Source: Terrimonas ferruginea DSM 30193 (GTDB lineage: Bacteria > Bacteroidota > Bacteroidia > Chitinophagales > Chitinophagaceae). Taken from it: a stretch of DNA of 64,000 nucleotides. How positions within the stretch are numbered: position 1 is the first letter of the stretch; each line of letters starts with the position of its first letter. The DNA lies in the NCBI RefSeq assembly GCF_000425585.1, contig NZ_AUDS01000008.1, forward strand, positions 1 to 64,000, in the 5' to 3' direction. The notes below the pieces were generated by a model, which was not told where the DNA came from, did not search any database, and was given only the letters and a program-made list of their open reading frames with translations. Position numbers and translations under genes: made by a program. Positions 55,510 to 63,807 of this stretch are shown here, piece after piece.

Positions 55510-55932
55510 TCAGCTACTATGATCGGAAACAATCACCCATTTGTTATTGATCTTGCGGAACAGCAGGGTGAAATGTCCGCTGAGGTCACCAATCGATCTG
55601 GCGAGATGCCATTTTCCTACCACAGAAAAATAAATCACCGATAAACGCTTTACCTGGATGATATCGAAATGCAACTTGCCCATGGCGGCGGTATCGGGAT
55701 AACCTTTTTTATAATTGTTCAACGTATTCTGCCAGCCGTAGGTAACGCCCGACTTGCCAATGAACATAAGGGAATCGCTTCGCCAGTAGCCGTCCATAAA
55801 CGCTTCGAGGTTGCCGCTGTTCCAGGCAGCCGTCTGCCGGTCAAGCGTGGTGCGTATTTGTTTTTCATCCGCTGATTGTGCGTGCAGCACGGCGGACAAC
55901 AAAAGAGCGGTGAGGAGGGTTTGCATTTTCAT
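55510..55932 (-). CDS. DUF4440 / SnoaL-like (NTF2-fold) secreted protein
   Basis: 140 aa with signal peptide (MKMQTLLTALLLSAVLHAQ). The rest has RQTAAWNSGNLEAFMDGYW, YKKGYPD and GHFTLLFRKINNKWVIVSDHSS, the NTF2-like fold pattern of DUF4440. Ligand or reaction unknown; periplasmic. Confidence 0.85.
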   Translation of the reverse strand: MKMQTLLTALLLSAVLHAQSADEKQIRTTLDRQTAAWNSGNLEAFMDGYWRSDSLMFIGKSGVTYGWQNTLNNYKKGYPDTAAMGKLHFDIIQVKRLSVIYFSVVGKWHLARSIGDLSGHFTLLFRKINNKWVIVSDHSS

Positions 55933-56173
55933 ACGGCGAAGATAAACAGCCGCCCGATACTTCGGGCCGATACTTCGGGCCGAAGCTTCGGCCTAAGTAA
56001 TAAGTTATAAGTATTAGGTACTATGTATTCTTTGCGTCCCGGCTTCCTGGCGTCTTTGCGTGAACCCTTCGGGATGCCGAAGTATCGGCCTCAGGGAGGC
56101 AAAGGCGCAAAGCTATTCACCATTGACGATTCACGATTCCCGATTCACGCCACTTGCCTTTTGAATTTTGAAT
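55933..56173. repeat. Repeat-filled spacer
   Basis: Contains two CGATACTTCGGGCC units plus GAAGCTTCGGCC (55962-55993), AAGTNNT heptamers, a CTTTGCGTCCCGG...GGCAAAGGCGCAAAG block, CCCTTCGGGATGCCGAAGTATCGGCCTCAGGG pieces, ATTCACN heptamers and two TTTTGAA units that touch the merC stop. Confidence 0.75.
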
Positions 56174-56566
56174 TTAATGATTGCAATCTTCCTCATGCGC
56201 ATGATCATGCTGGCGGCAATAACGGAAATTGAGGAAATGCGCGGCCACGATGAAACCAACCGAAGGGATCAGCAGCCAGTGATTGTGATGCGCGAAAAGA
56301 AGTCTGACAATGAGGAGCGCCATTCCAACGGAAAATAAAATAACCGGCAACTGGCGGTGATGATGCAGACGATAACCGTGATACAATGAATAAACGCCCA
56401 CAATAAGTGCCAGCAGCACCATTCCCGCTTCGAAGTAATGATTATCAATGATGTTGACGCCGAAAAGCGGAAGGCTGCTCATGACCAGGGGCAACAGCGC
56501 ACAGTGGATCGCGCAGGCCAATGAAGCCCCGATACCCAATGCGTCCCAATTGATCCTGAATTTCAT
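56174..56566 (-). CDS. MerC-domain membrane protein
   Basis: 130 aa from the ATG at 56566 (MKFRINWDALGIG); the -7 box at 56576-56583 argues against the ATG at 56578. Four helices; the first carries ACAIHCALLP, the Cys pair typical of MerC. The C-terminus is His-rich (HDHAHEEDCNH). MerC proteins move Hg2+ or other soft metals; in a cluster with a Fur-family regulator and SCO, Zn or Cu handling is more likely here. Transcribed away from the SCO gene. Confidence 0.88.
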   Translation of the reverse strand: MKFRINWDALGIGASLACAIHCALLPLVMSSLPLFGVNIIDNHYFEAGMVLLALIVGVYSLYHGYRLHHHRQLPVILFSVGMALLIVRLLFAHHNHWLLIPSVGFIVAAHFLNFRYCRQHDHAHEEDCNH

Positions 56567-56575
56567 AAAGGACAG

Positions 56576-56607
56576 CAAAAATACATAAAAAGCAACAATG
56601 TTGCAAA
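56576..56607 (-). promoter_or_regulatory. merC promoter with operator-like dyad between -33 and -7
   Basis: Minus strand: TTTG (56604-56607), 20-base spacer, TATTTTTG (56576-56583), a full match to the Bacteroidota promoter. The spacer holds the dyad GCAACA-T-TGTTGC (56592-56604), placed where a repressor would block RNA polymerase. The Fur-family regulator at 57408 is the obvious candidate. Confidence 0.65.
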
Positions 56608-56666
56608 ATAGATATGCAGGAGTTTCGTTAAAATGCCAAAATGCAGGTCTTCCGTTTCAGTTGGCT

Positions 56667-56674
56667 TAACTTTG
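56667..56674 (+). promoter_or_regulatory. -7 box TAACTTTG upstream of the SCO gene
   Basis: Exact TAnnTTTG, about 115 bases before the SCO ATG at 56789. The intervening leader includes ATTGACN heptamers. Confidence 0.45.
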
Positions 56675-56788
56675 CAAAAAAAGGGTGGTTCTGTTTTCAA
56701 CACCGCCTGTTTGCGTGAATATCAACAAAAGCGCCAGGAGATTGTTCTCGCTTTATTCACTATTGACAAGTCACAATTGACCCCGGAT

Positions 56789-57394
56789 ATGAAAAAGAAA
56801 TTATTATACGGATTGTTTTTCGGCGCGCTGATGCTCGGGTTTTATTTTATGTTGACGGCATTGATCCCGGGATTCGGTCAACGCAAAGTAAATCCCATCA
56901 GTGAAGTAAAGCCTTTCCGCTTTACGAACCAGGACGGTATTGCTGTGACCAATGAAGATGTGAAAGGGAAAGTGTACGTAGCGGAATATTTCTTTACTAC
57001 CTGCCCCGGCATCTGCCCCATGATGAATAACAACATGCGGCTGGTATATGATCGTTTCAAAGAAAACCCCGACTTTCTGATCTTATCGCATACCTGCCAG
57101 CCGGAAGTGGATTCTCCCGCAGTATTGCGTCATTACGCGGATTCCATGAAAGTGGACACGAAGCGTTGGGTATTCCTGACCGGGCGCAAAGACAGCCTTT
57201 ACAATATGGCGCGGCTCAGTTATTCGATCGATGACCCGGCCAATAACCTGCAGAATTTCCAGGACGATTTCATGCACACCCAATTCTGGGCGCTCGTGGA
57301 CCGCGAAGGGAAAGTGCGCAAGATCTACGACGGCCTGAAGAAAGCCGAAGTAAAAGAACTGATCAGCGATGCTGAAAAATTTTTGAAGAAGTAA
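56789..57394 (+). CDS. SCO1/SenC family copper-binding / redox protein
   Basis: 201 aa from the ATG at 56789 (MKKKLLYGLFFGALMLGFYF); upstream in-frame residues come from repeats. One N-terminal membrane anchor, then a thioredoxin-like domain with TTCPGICPMMNNNM (CxxxC) and the conserved His in DDFMHTQFWALVD. SCO proteins deliver Cu to the CuA site of cytochrome oxidase or keep its Cys reduced. The next gene (Fur family) starts 13 bases after the stop, so the two form an operon. Confidence 0.92.
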   Translation: MKKKLLYGLFFGALMLGFYFMLTALIPGFGQRKVNPISEVKPFRFTNQDGIAVTNEDVKGKVYVAEYFFTTCPGICPMMNNNMRLVYDRFKENPDFLILSHTCQPEVDSPAVLRHYADSMKVDTKRWVFLTGRKDSLYNMARLSYSIDDPANNLQNFQDDFMHTQFWALVDREGKVRKIYDGLKKAEVKELISDAEKFLKK

Positions 57395-57407
57395 ACAGCA
57401 ACAAGTC

Positions 57408-57827
57408 ATGAAAGAAGATATTACCAATATTCTCAAGCGCAACAGCCTCAGTCTTACCGCCAGCCGCGAAAAGATCCTGCAGTTGTTTCTCAGCAATGAT
57501 GGCGCCTTGTCGCATGGTGATATTGAAAAGAAAGCCGGCGAGCGTTTTGATCGCGTAACCGTCTACCGCACACTTCAGACCTTCACGGAGAAAGGGATCA
57601 TTCATACGATTCCCACAGCCGATAATGCCGTGCGGTATGCTTTATGCAAAGACAATTGTTCCGAAGGTCATCATCATGATCATCATGTGCATTTCATCTG
57701 CCAGCAGTGCAAACAAACTTTTTGCCTGGATGATGTAGTTACACCCGATATCAAATTACCACGTGGTTATGCCTTATCACATATTGAGGTTGTAGCGGAG
57801 GGAGTGTGCAGACAGTGTAAGAGATGA
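57408..57827 (+). CDS. Fur-family metalloregulator (Zur-like)
   Basis: 139 aa. N-terminal winged HTH (SLTASREKILQLFLSN, HGDIEKKAG, VTVYRTLQTFTEKGI), then the metal/dimerisation part with SEGHHHDHHVHFICQQCKQTFCLDD and a final CRQCKR: two CxxC pairs for structural Zn and a His-rich sensing site. The extra His and the MerC/SCO neighbours favour Zn or Cu sensing over Fe. It likely binds the GCAACAwTGTTGC dyad in the merC promoter. Confidence 0.92.
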   Translation: MKEDITNILKRNSLSLTASREKILQLFLSNDGALSHGDIEKKAGERFDRVTVYRTLQTFTEKGIIHTIPTADNAVRYALCKDNCSEGHHHDHHVHFICQQCKQTFCLDDVVTPDIKLPRGYALSHIEVVAEGVCRQCKR

Positions 57828-57841
57828 TTTGCCTTTGGCAA

Positions 57842-57949
57842 AATGTGTAAATGTGCCCGTCTTTCAGACGGGACCATGTGTAAGTGTGAAAATGAAAAAA
57901 GCATTTCTCACATTTTCACATGGCCCCTGCAAGGGCACATTTACACATT
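57842..57949. repeat. Nested inverted repeat of 108 bp
   Basis: Outer arms AATGTGTAAATGTGCCC (57842-57858) and GGGCACATTTACACATT (57933-57949), 17 bp and perfect. Inner arms TGTGAAAATG and CATTTTCACA. The transcript could form one long imperfect hairpin after the fur-like gene. Confidence 0.75.
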
Positions 57950-57953
57950 AAAT

Positions 57954-57980
57954 AAAAAAGCCCCCGTGTGGAAACACGGC
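57954..57980 (-). terminator. Hairpin with T run on the minus strand
   Basis: Minus strand CCGTGT-TTCC-ACACGG (arms 57974-57979 and 57964-57969), then GGGC and six T. It is 145 bases beyond the M3 peptidase stop; it may end that transcript or a small RNA in 57981-58090. Confidence 0.6.
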
Positions 57981-58123
57981 GACTTAGGTTAAGGCTCTGA
58001 TTAGTAGCTATGTGAAGACTACTGGTGTAGTCGTATAATCTTTATCAATAATACCCGGTAAAAGTAATAGTCCTCTGCCAAATTTCCGAATTATTGACCT
58101 ACCATCTTCTGGGTATTTTTCGG

Positions 58124-59851
58124 CTATTTTTCCAGGTGATTTAACTCCTGATCCACAAACTGCATCAAGCCGCGGATATGATCCGGTGAAAGGTCGAAAA
58201 CCAGGCCTGCAGCGGCAAAAAGCTGCGGCAATGTGCGGGTTCCGCCTAAACTTAACGCTTGTTCGTAATTGTCTAATGCCTTGTCCGGATTCGCTTTATA
58301 CTGTTGCCACAGACCGATAGCACCCAGTTGCGCAATTCCGTATTCAATATAATAAAACGGCACTTCGAACAAATGCAATTGCCGCTGCCATCCATAAGCG
58401 CGGTATTCTTCCAGTCCGGTAACATCCAGTTCTGAAGAGGTAAACTCGTTCAGTATCTCCGACCATTTCGCGCGGCGCTCTTCAACCGTATGCTGCGGAT
58501 GTTCATAGGCCCAATGCTGAAACTTGTCGATCGTAGCGATCCAGGGGAAGATCGTGATCACACGCTCGAGTTGCTGTGTACGTGCACGGCGCAGTTCCTC
58601 CGGCGAATCAAAGAATACATCCCAATGATCCATGCTGAATAATTCCATGCTCATACTGGCTACTTCCGCGATCTCCGTGGGATATTCTTTGAACCCGTTG
58701 AGCTCGAGCGGATGAGCAAGGAATGAATGAATGGCATGGCCACCTTCATGTACCATCGTGGTTACATCATCGAGCTGCCCGGCCGCATTCATGAAGATGA
58801 ACGGCGCGCCGCTTTCGGCAAGCGGGCAGTTATATCCCCCGGGCGCTTTGCCCTTGCGGCTTTCGAGATCGAGATGACCAAGCGCTTTCATTTTGCGCAG
58901 GCAATCCGCGAAGAAAGGACGCAGGCGGGTAAAACAATCGATGGTTTTTTCTACCAGCTCTTCGCCGGTGCGGAACGGGCGAAGCGGCTGTGTACCGGCC
59001 GGTTCCGCGTCTATATCCCAGGGACGCAGCGTGTCCAGACCGAGTTGCTTCTTTTTGGTACGATAGATCTGATCTACCAGCGGCATCACGTGCAGCTTTA
59101 CCGCTTCCTGAAATTTGAAACAATCTTCTTTGGTATAATCAAAGCGGCCGAGTTCACGGAAACGGTAATCGCGGTAGTTATCAAATCCTGCATTTACCGC
59201 TATCTGGTGACGCTTCTGCAACATGGAGGTAAACAGTTCATCGAGTGTTTCCTTGTCCTGCAAACGGCGATCGGCTATTTTGCGGTAAACGTCCTCACGC
59301 AATCCGCGGTCGGAATCTTCGAGGAAACGTGCTGCCTGTTGTAAGGTGAATTCTTCTCCGTTCACCTGCACGGTCATTTTACCGGCCACCATGCCAAACT
59401 TCTGTGCTTCCACGTTCAGTTCGGCCTGCAGCGGCACGTTGGCCGGGCGGAACAGTTCGATGCTCTTACGCACGTTGCGCAGGTAGGTGAAATATGCGTC
59501 CTGATCGAGGTCTTTTACAAAAGGATTTTCAACCAGCTTGCGGTTGAGCAGATCCGACCATTCCTGGATTTTCGGTTGTATTTCCATCATGAAGAAGTTG
59601 AAAGCTTCTTCGAGTTGTTTGTTCTCCGTATCGCAGGTCATGCGTATCTGGCGCCAGCAAGCGTCTTCACTGATCACGGCTTCAAGTTCGCTGGCATCTT
59701 TCAACCATTGCTGCAGCTCTTCCGCCGAACCGATATTACGGTCGCGGAGATCGGTGAAGTAGGGCTCCAGCGTATTCCATGCAGTAACGGTAAAGTCAGC
59801 GGGCAAAAAGTGGCGGGGAAGTTTTTGTATGTCTGCGTTCATTGTAGTCAT
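58124..59851 (-). CDS. M3 family oligoendopeptidase
   Basis: 575 aa cytoplasmic zinc peptidase. Active site MVHEGGHAIHSFL (HExxH at about residue 367), with the third ligand Glu in EIAEVASMSMELFSMDHW. The N-terminal helical part and EVPFYYIEYGIAQLGAIG near the end match the PepF/M3 oligoendopeptidase group; length typical. It degrades short peptides. Monocistronic, with repeats on both sides. Confidence 0.94.
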   Translation of the reverse strand: MTTMNADIQKLPRHFLPADFTVTAWNTLEPYFTDLRDRNIGSAEELQQWLKDASELEAVISEDACWRQIRMTCDTENKQLEEAFNFFMMEIQPKIQEWSDLLNRKLVENPFVKDLDQDAYFTYLRNVRKSIELFRPANVPLQAELNVEAQKFGMVAGKMTVQVNGEEFTLQQAARFLEDSDRGLREDVYRKIADRRLQDKETLDELFTSMLQKRHQIAVNAGFDNYRDYRFRELGRFDYTKEDCFKFQEAVKLHVMPLVDQIYRTKKKQLGLDTLRPWDIDAEPAGTQPLRPFRTGEELVEKTIDCFTRLRPFFADCLRKMKALGHLDLESRKGKAPGGYNCPLAESGAPFIFMNAAGQLDDVTTMVHEGGHAIHSFLAHPLELNGFKEYPTEIAEVASMSMELFSMDHWDVFFDSPEELRRARTQQLERVITIFPWIATIDKFQHWAYEHPQHTVEERRAKWSEILNEFTSSELDVTGLEEYRAYGWQRQLHLFEVPFYYIEYGIAQLGAIGLWQQYKANPDKALDNYEQALSLGGTRTLPQLFAAAGLVFDLSPDHIRGLMQFVDQELNHLEK

Positions 59852-60050
59852 ATAACGTTCGTTGAAGGCTTCTTGTTTAGGTAAAAGGGATAAGGCGTAG
59901 GGTTATAAGTTTTAAGTAGTAAGTTATAAGTACAACAGCCCGGAAAAAGTCAAAATTCGAAAAAGGAACAACATACCTATTGACGATTGACTATTCACCA
60001 TTCACTATTCACCATTCACTTTTGACTTTTGACTTCTTTGTTTTTTTCCT
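59852..60050. repeat. Spacer of mixed heptamers
   Basis: AAGTNNT units (about 59905-59930), ATTGACN/ATTCACN units (59980-60020) and three TTTTGAC units (60018-60035). No gene was seen. Confidence 0.75.
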
Positions 60051-60085
60051 GAAAAAACAAAAGCGGGAGCTTTCGGCCACCCGCT
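60051..60085 (-). terminator. Intrinsic terminator after the DUF5606 gene
   Basis: Minus strand AGCGGGtgGC-CGAAA-GCtCCCGCT followed by TTTGTTTTTT. It lies 22 bases after the stop at 60107. Confidence 0.8.
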
Positions 60086-60106
60086 CTGCTTATGTAATGA
60101 GCTGAA

Positions 60107-60685
60107 TTATTCTGCTTTTTTCTTCGCTGCCTTTTTCGCAGGTTTCTTTTCTTCGTCGCCGTCTTCTTTCTTCTTAGCGGCTTTTTTTGCAGGCTTCTCT
60201 TCGGCGGCCTCTTCTTTTTCTTCTTTTTTCTTCGCAGCCTTTTTCGCTGGCTTTTCTTCCACAGGCGCTTCTTCTACTTCTTCAGTTTCTTCTTCTTCAG
60301 GCTCGGAGAGTTTGAGTTCTACGTTATTTTTCTGCAGCACTTCAAACCATTTCACCATCTTTTTCATATCGCTGCCGTATACGCGCTCGAAGTCCATATC
60401 GGGATAGGCAGACTCAAAGTATTTTTTGATCGCGCCGTTGTCTTTTACATCGGGCAATTGACCACCTGCTTTTTGCATTGCCTGGAATACCTCCACGAGG
60501 TTCACATTATCGCGGATGGTATATATTTCGATACTTTCCAGGTGTGAGAACTGGTGTATACGGGAAGAGGCAAATTTTGTTGTCTGGTCATCCAATGAAC
60601 GCACAATGGCTCCGTCTGTTTTGCTGCTGATCAGTTCGTACAGTCCGGGCAAACCGCTAACGGCTACGAGTTTACTATATTCCAT
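60107..60685 (-). CDS. DUF5606 protein with histone-like Lys/Ala-rich tail
   Basis: 192 aa. The N-terminal domain (1-55) with LVAVSGLPGLYELISSKTDG and SIEIYTIRDNVNL is DUF5606; residues 56-120 are helical. An acidic stretch (EPEEEETEEVEEAPVEE) is followed by three copies of KPAKKAAKKK, like the C-terminal tails of bacterial histone-H1-like proteins. The tail may bind nucleic acid; this is inference from composition. Cytoplasmic. Confidence 0.9.
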   Translation of the reverse strand: MEYSKLVAVSGLPGLYELISSKTDGAIVRSLDDQTTKFASSRIHQFSHLESIEIYTIRDNVNLVEVFQAMQKAGGQLPDVKDNGAIKKYFESAYPDMDFERVYGSDMKKMVKWFEVLQKNNVELKLSEPEEEETEEVEEAPVEEKPAKKAAKKKEEKEEAAEEKPAKKAAKKKEDGDEEKKPAKKAAKKKAE

Positions 60686-60850
60686 AATTCTAATATGTTA
60701 AGGACGTGCAAGATAAATGAGTTCTGGCAAATGAACGCCCCCTGAGCCCCTGATCTTTTATTTTAGGAAAAACTTAGTTAACCGGGATATTTAGCGCCGC
60801 CGCCGAAAGAAACTGTCCTTCATGGCGTCTTATAGGGAATAATAGTTTAT

Positions 60851-63748
60851 ATGAAGGGATTTCAACTTTTGATTATTGGCCTCATCTTTTCAGTGGCCGC
60901 CAAAGCACAGTCTGTAACCGGAAAACTTCTCGATCTTATTGATAATAAACCTTTAGCAGGTGCAACAGTGCTACTTAAAGGTGCCCGCGACTCCACCGTT
61001 CAGTACAATTCCCTTGCCGACAGCACCGGTTCTTTCCGGTTCGATGGCATGGCGCTGGACAGCTTTTACCTCGAAGTAAGCGCCATCGGTTATGAGCGTT
61101 ACCGCCAGATTGTGCCGTTAAATGACTCGGTTACCAACCTCCAGCTCGGTACTCTTTTTATCCCCAAAACCTCTGTTCAGCTCGGCGGAGTGACCGTAAC
61201 GTCCACCGCAGCAGCTACCGTACAGAAAGGTGATACCACCCAATTCAGCGCCGGCCAGTTCAAAGTGAACCCCGACGCCACCACAGAAGACCTCATCAAA
61301 AAGATGCCCGGCATCACCGTAGACAGAGACGGAACAGTGACTGCACAGGGCGAACAGGTGCGAAAAGTAACCATCGACGGCAAGGATTTTTTTGGCGATG
61401 ATGCTTCCGCAGCGCTCCGCAACCTTCCTTCCGAAGTAGTAGATAAAATCCAGGTATTTGACCGGCTGAGCGATCAGGCGCAGCAAACAGGCTTTGACGA
61501 TGGCAATTCCGTTAAAGCCATCAACATCGTTACCAAATCCGGTATCAAGAACGGACAGTTCGGCCGCGTGTTCGCAGGCTATGGTACCAACGACCGCTAC
61601 CAGGCCGGAGGTAATATCAGCCTGTTCAACGGCGATCGCCGTATTTCATTCGTAGGCAATTTCAATAATATCAACCAGCAAAACTTTGGTGCACAGGATC
61701 TGCTCGGCCTCACCAGCAGCAGGGGCAATAACCGCGGTGGTGGCGGCCGTGGCGGCGGTGGCAATCGCGGAGGCGGAGGCAATCGTGGCGGTGGTGGCGG
61801 ATTTGGAGGCGACAACTTCCAGGTAGGCCAGCAGGCCGGTATCAGCCGCACCAACGCGGCAGGTATCAACTTCACCGATAAGTGGGGCAAAAAAGTAGAT
61901 GTACAGGCCAGCTATTTCTTTAACCAGAGCCGCAACATCAACGACAATATTACCCGTACTACCACTCCATTGAATGCAGACAGCACCCGCGAGAATAACC
62001 AGTTCAACCGCGCAGAAAGCCAGAACTACAATCACCGCATCAACATGCGCCTGCAATACAATATCGACTCCAACAATTCGATCACTATTATTCCAAGCCT
62101 GAACTTTCAAAAGAACAGATCAATCACCAACGCTTTTGAAAACACGCTTTATCTGCCCAACGATACGGCCAACACTTCAACGAGCGACAGAAACGTACTG
62201 CGTAGCGGCTACAACCTGCGCAACAGCATTTTCTACCGCCACTCCTTTGCCAAACGCGGCCGCGTGCTCTTCGTTGGTTTCAATACAACATTGAATAAAA
62301 ACAACGGCGAAACTTACAGCAATGCCAATTACCGTTTCTTTGAAACCGGTGGTATCCGCGATTCGTTGCAGAATCAGTTTACCGATAATCCTACCAGCGG
62401 TTATACATTGTCCGGTAACATCTCTTACATGGAACCGCTGGGACAAAATAGCCAGTTGCAGATCAGCTACGAACCTTCTTACACGAAAAACAAAGCAGAT
62501 CAGCAGACTTTTGGTTTTGATGAACTGGGAGGCAAATACACGGAGTTCATCCCTGCCCTTTCCAACCAATTCGATAACACGGTTACCACGCAAAACGGCG
62601 GATTGACCTATCGTCTCGGCAATAGCCGCGACAACCAGTTTTCTGTTGGTGTAAACCTGCAGCATTCGGTATTACAGAGCGACCGCACGTTCCCGACCGT
62701 GACAAATGTGAATCAATCGTTCACCAATGTATTGCCGAATCTCCGCTGGCGCAAAAAGATCGGGCAGCGCAGCAACATCAACCTGTTCTATCGTGCAAGT
62801 ACCAACTTCCCGAGCATCTCGCAGTTGCAGGACGTGGTAAACAACAGCAACGAGTTGCGTAAAAGTGTCGGCAATCCCAACCTGAAACAATCTTATAATC
62901 ACTTTGTAACGGCGCGCTACATTTTCACCAATACACAGAAAGGACAAAGTTTCTTTGCCAACATATTCCTGCAGGCGCAGCAGAACTATATCAGCAATGC
63001 CACGTTTATCGCGCGCCAGGACTCGGTAATCCAGCCCGGAAGTGTATTGGCCGCCAATGCACAGCTCACCAAACCGGTAAACCTGGATGGATATAAAAGC
63101 CTGCGTACCTTCTTTACATTCAGTCAGCCTATTAAAGTGATCAAGACAAACCTGAACCTGAATGCAGGTTTCAGTTACTCACGCCTGCCCGGCCTGCTGA
63201 ATAATGTAGAGAACATCACCAACAACTATACCTATAGCGGCGGCATCGTACTGGCGAGCAACATCAGTGAATACATTGATTTCAACCTGTCGTACAATGC
63301 CAACTACAATACCGTTCACAGCAATACGGTGACCAGCAGCAATACCAGCTACCTCAATCAGGCGGCCGGCATCCAGTTGAACCTGTTATCGAAGAGCGGA
63401 TGGTTTGTTCAGAATGACGTGAGCAATCAATCCTACTCCGGCTTGTCCGACGGATTCAACCAGAGCTATTGGTTGTGGAATGCAGCGGTTGGTAAAAAAT
63501 TCCTGAAGAGTCGCGCAGCAGAACTGAAATTGTCGGTGTTCGATTTGCTGAAGCAGAACCAGAGTATTTATCGTGAAGTAGGCTCCAACAATGAGATCAT
63601 CGATTCGCAGAGCAATGTGTTGCAGCAATACTTCATGCTGACGTTTACGTACAGCCTGCGCAACTTCGGCAAAGGCCGTGCGGCAAGTCAGGGTCGCGGT
63701 GGTGGTGAGCGCCCGAGAGGTGATGGTCCCCCGCCGATGATGTTCTGA
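60851..63748 (+). CDS. Outer-membrane beta-barrel protein, TonB-receptor-like, Gly/Arg/Asn-rich insert
   Basis: 965 aa, third member of the family at 9101 and 12972. Signal peptide (MKGFQLLIIGLIFSVAAKAQ), regulatory-like beta domain (about 22-115), plug-like domain with DTTQFSAGQFKVNPDATTED, LIKKMPGITVDRDG and VTIDGKDFFGDD, then the barrel. A Gly/Arg/Asn tract lies at about 296-318, the same place as the Gly/Phe tract of the 9101 protein. After the last strand (LQQYFMLTFTYSLRNFG) there is an unusual Gly/Arg/Pro tail (GRGGGERPRGDGPPPMMF), so the last strand is not at the C-terminus. An ECF sigma gene begins 60 bases downstream. Confidence 0.88.
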   Translation: MKGFQLLIIGLIFSVAAKAQSVTGKLLDLIDNKPLAGATVLLKGARDSTVQYNSLADSTGSFRFDGMALDSFYLEVSAIGYERYRQIVPLNDSVTNLQLGTLFIPKTSVQLGGVTVTSTAAATVQKGDTTQFSAGQFKVNPDATTEDLIKKMPGITVDRDGTVTAQGEQVRKVTIDGKDFFGDDASAALRNLPSEVVDKIQVFDRLSDQAQQTGFDDGNSVKAINIVTKSGIKNGQFGRVFAGYGTNDRYQAGGNISLFNGDRRISFVGNFNNINQQNFGAQDLLGLTSSRGNNRGGGGRGGGGNRGGGGNRGGGGGFGGDNFQVGQQAGISRTNAAGINFTDKWGKKVDVQASYFFNQSRNINDNITRTTTPLNADSTRENNQFNRAESQNYNHRINMRLQYNIDSNNSITIIPSLNFQKNRSITNAFENTLYLPNDTANTSTSDRNVLRSGYNLRNSIFYRHSFAKRGRVLFVGFNTTLNKNNGETYSNANYRFFETGGIRDSLQNQFTDNPTSGYTLSGNISYMEPLGQNSQLQISYEPSYTKNKADQQTFGFDELGGKYTEFIPALSNQFDNTVTTQNGGLTYRLGNSRDNQFSVGVNLQHSVLQSDRTFPTVTNVNQSFTNVLPNLRWRKKIGQRSNINLFYRASTNFPSISQLQDVVNNSNELRKSVGNPNLKQSYNHFVTARYIFTNTQKGQSFFANIFLQAQQNYISNATFIARQDSVIQPGSVLAANAQLTKPVNLDGYKSLRTFFTFSQPIKVIKTNLNLNAGFSYSRLPGLLNNVENITNNYTYSGGIVLASNISEYIDFNLSYNANYNTVHSNTVTSSNTSYLNQAAGIQLNLLSKSGWFVQNDVSNQSYSGLSDGFNQSYWLWNAAVGKKFLKSRAAELKLSVFDLLKQNQSIYREVGSNNEIIDSQSNVLQQYFMLTFTYSLRNFGKGRAASQGRGGGERPRGDGPPPMMF

Positions 63749-63807
63749 TAGTACTACGAGCTACGGAACAGAAAAAAGTGTAATATCGTTCTCCTAAAAC
63801 ATGCACG

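Noticed and set aside
56633-56788. N-terminal extension of the SCO protein by 52 residues
   Set aside because: The sequence crosses a -7 box and ATTGACN repeats; the membrane anchor starts at 56789, the usual SCO layout.
57828-58123. tRNA, tmRNA or SRP RNA in the structured spacer
   Set aside because: No cloverleaf, CCA end, tag frame or SRP tetraloop helix could be formed; only simple hairpins are present.
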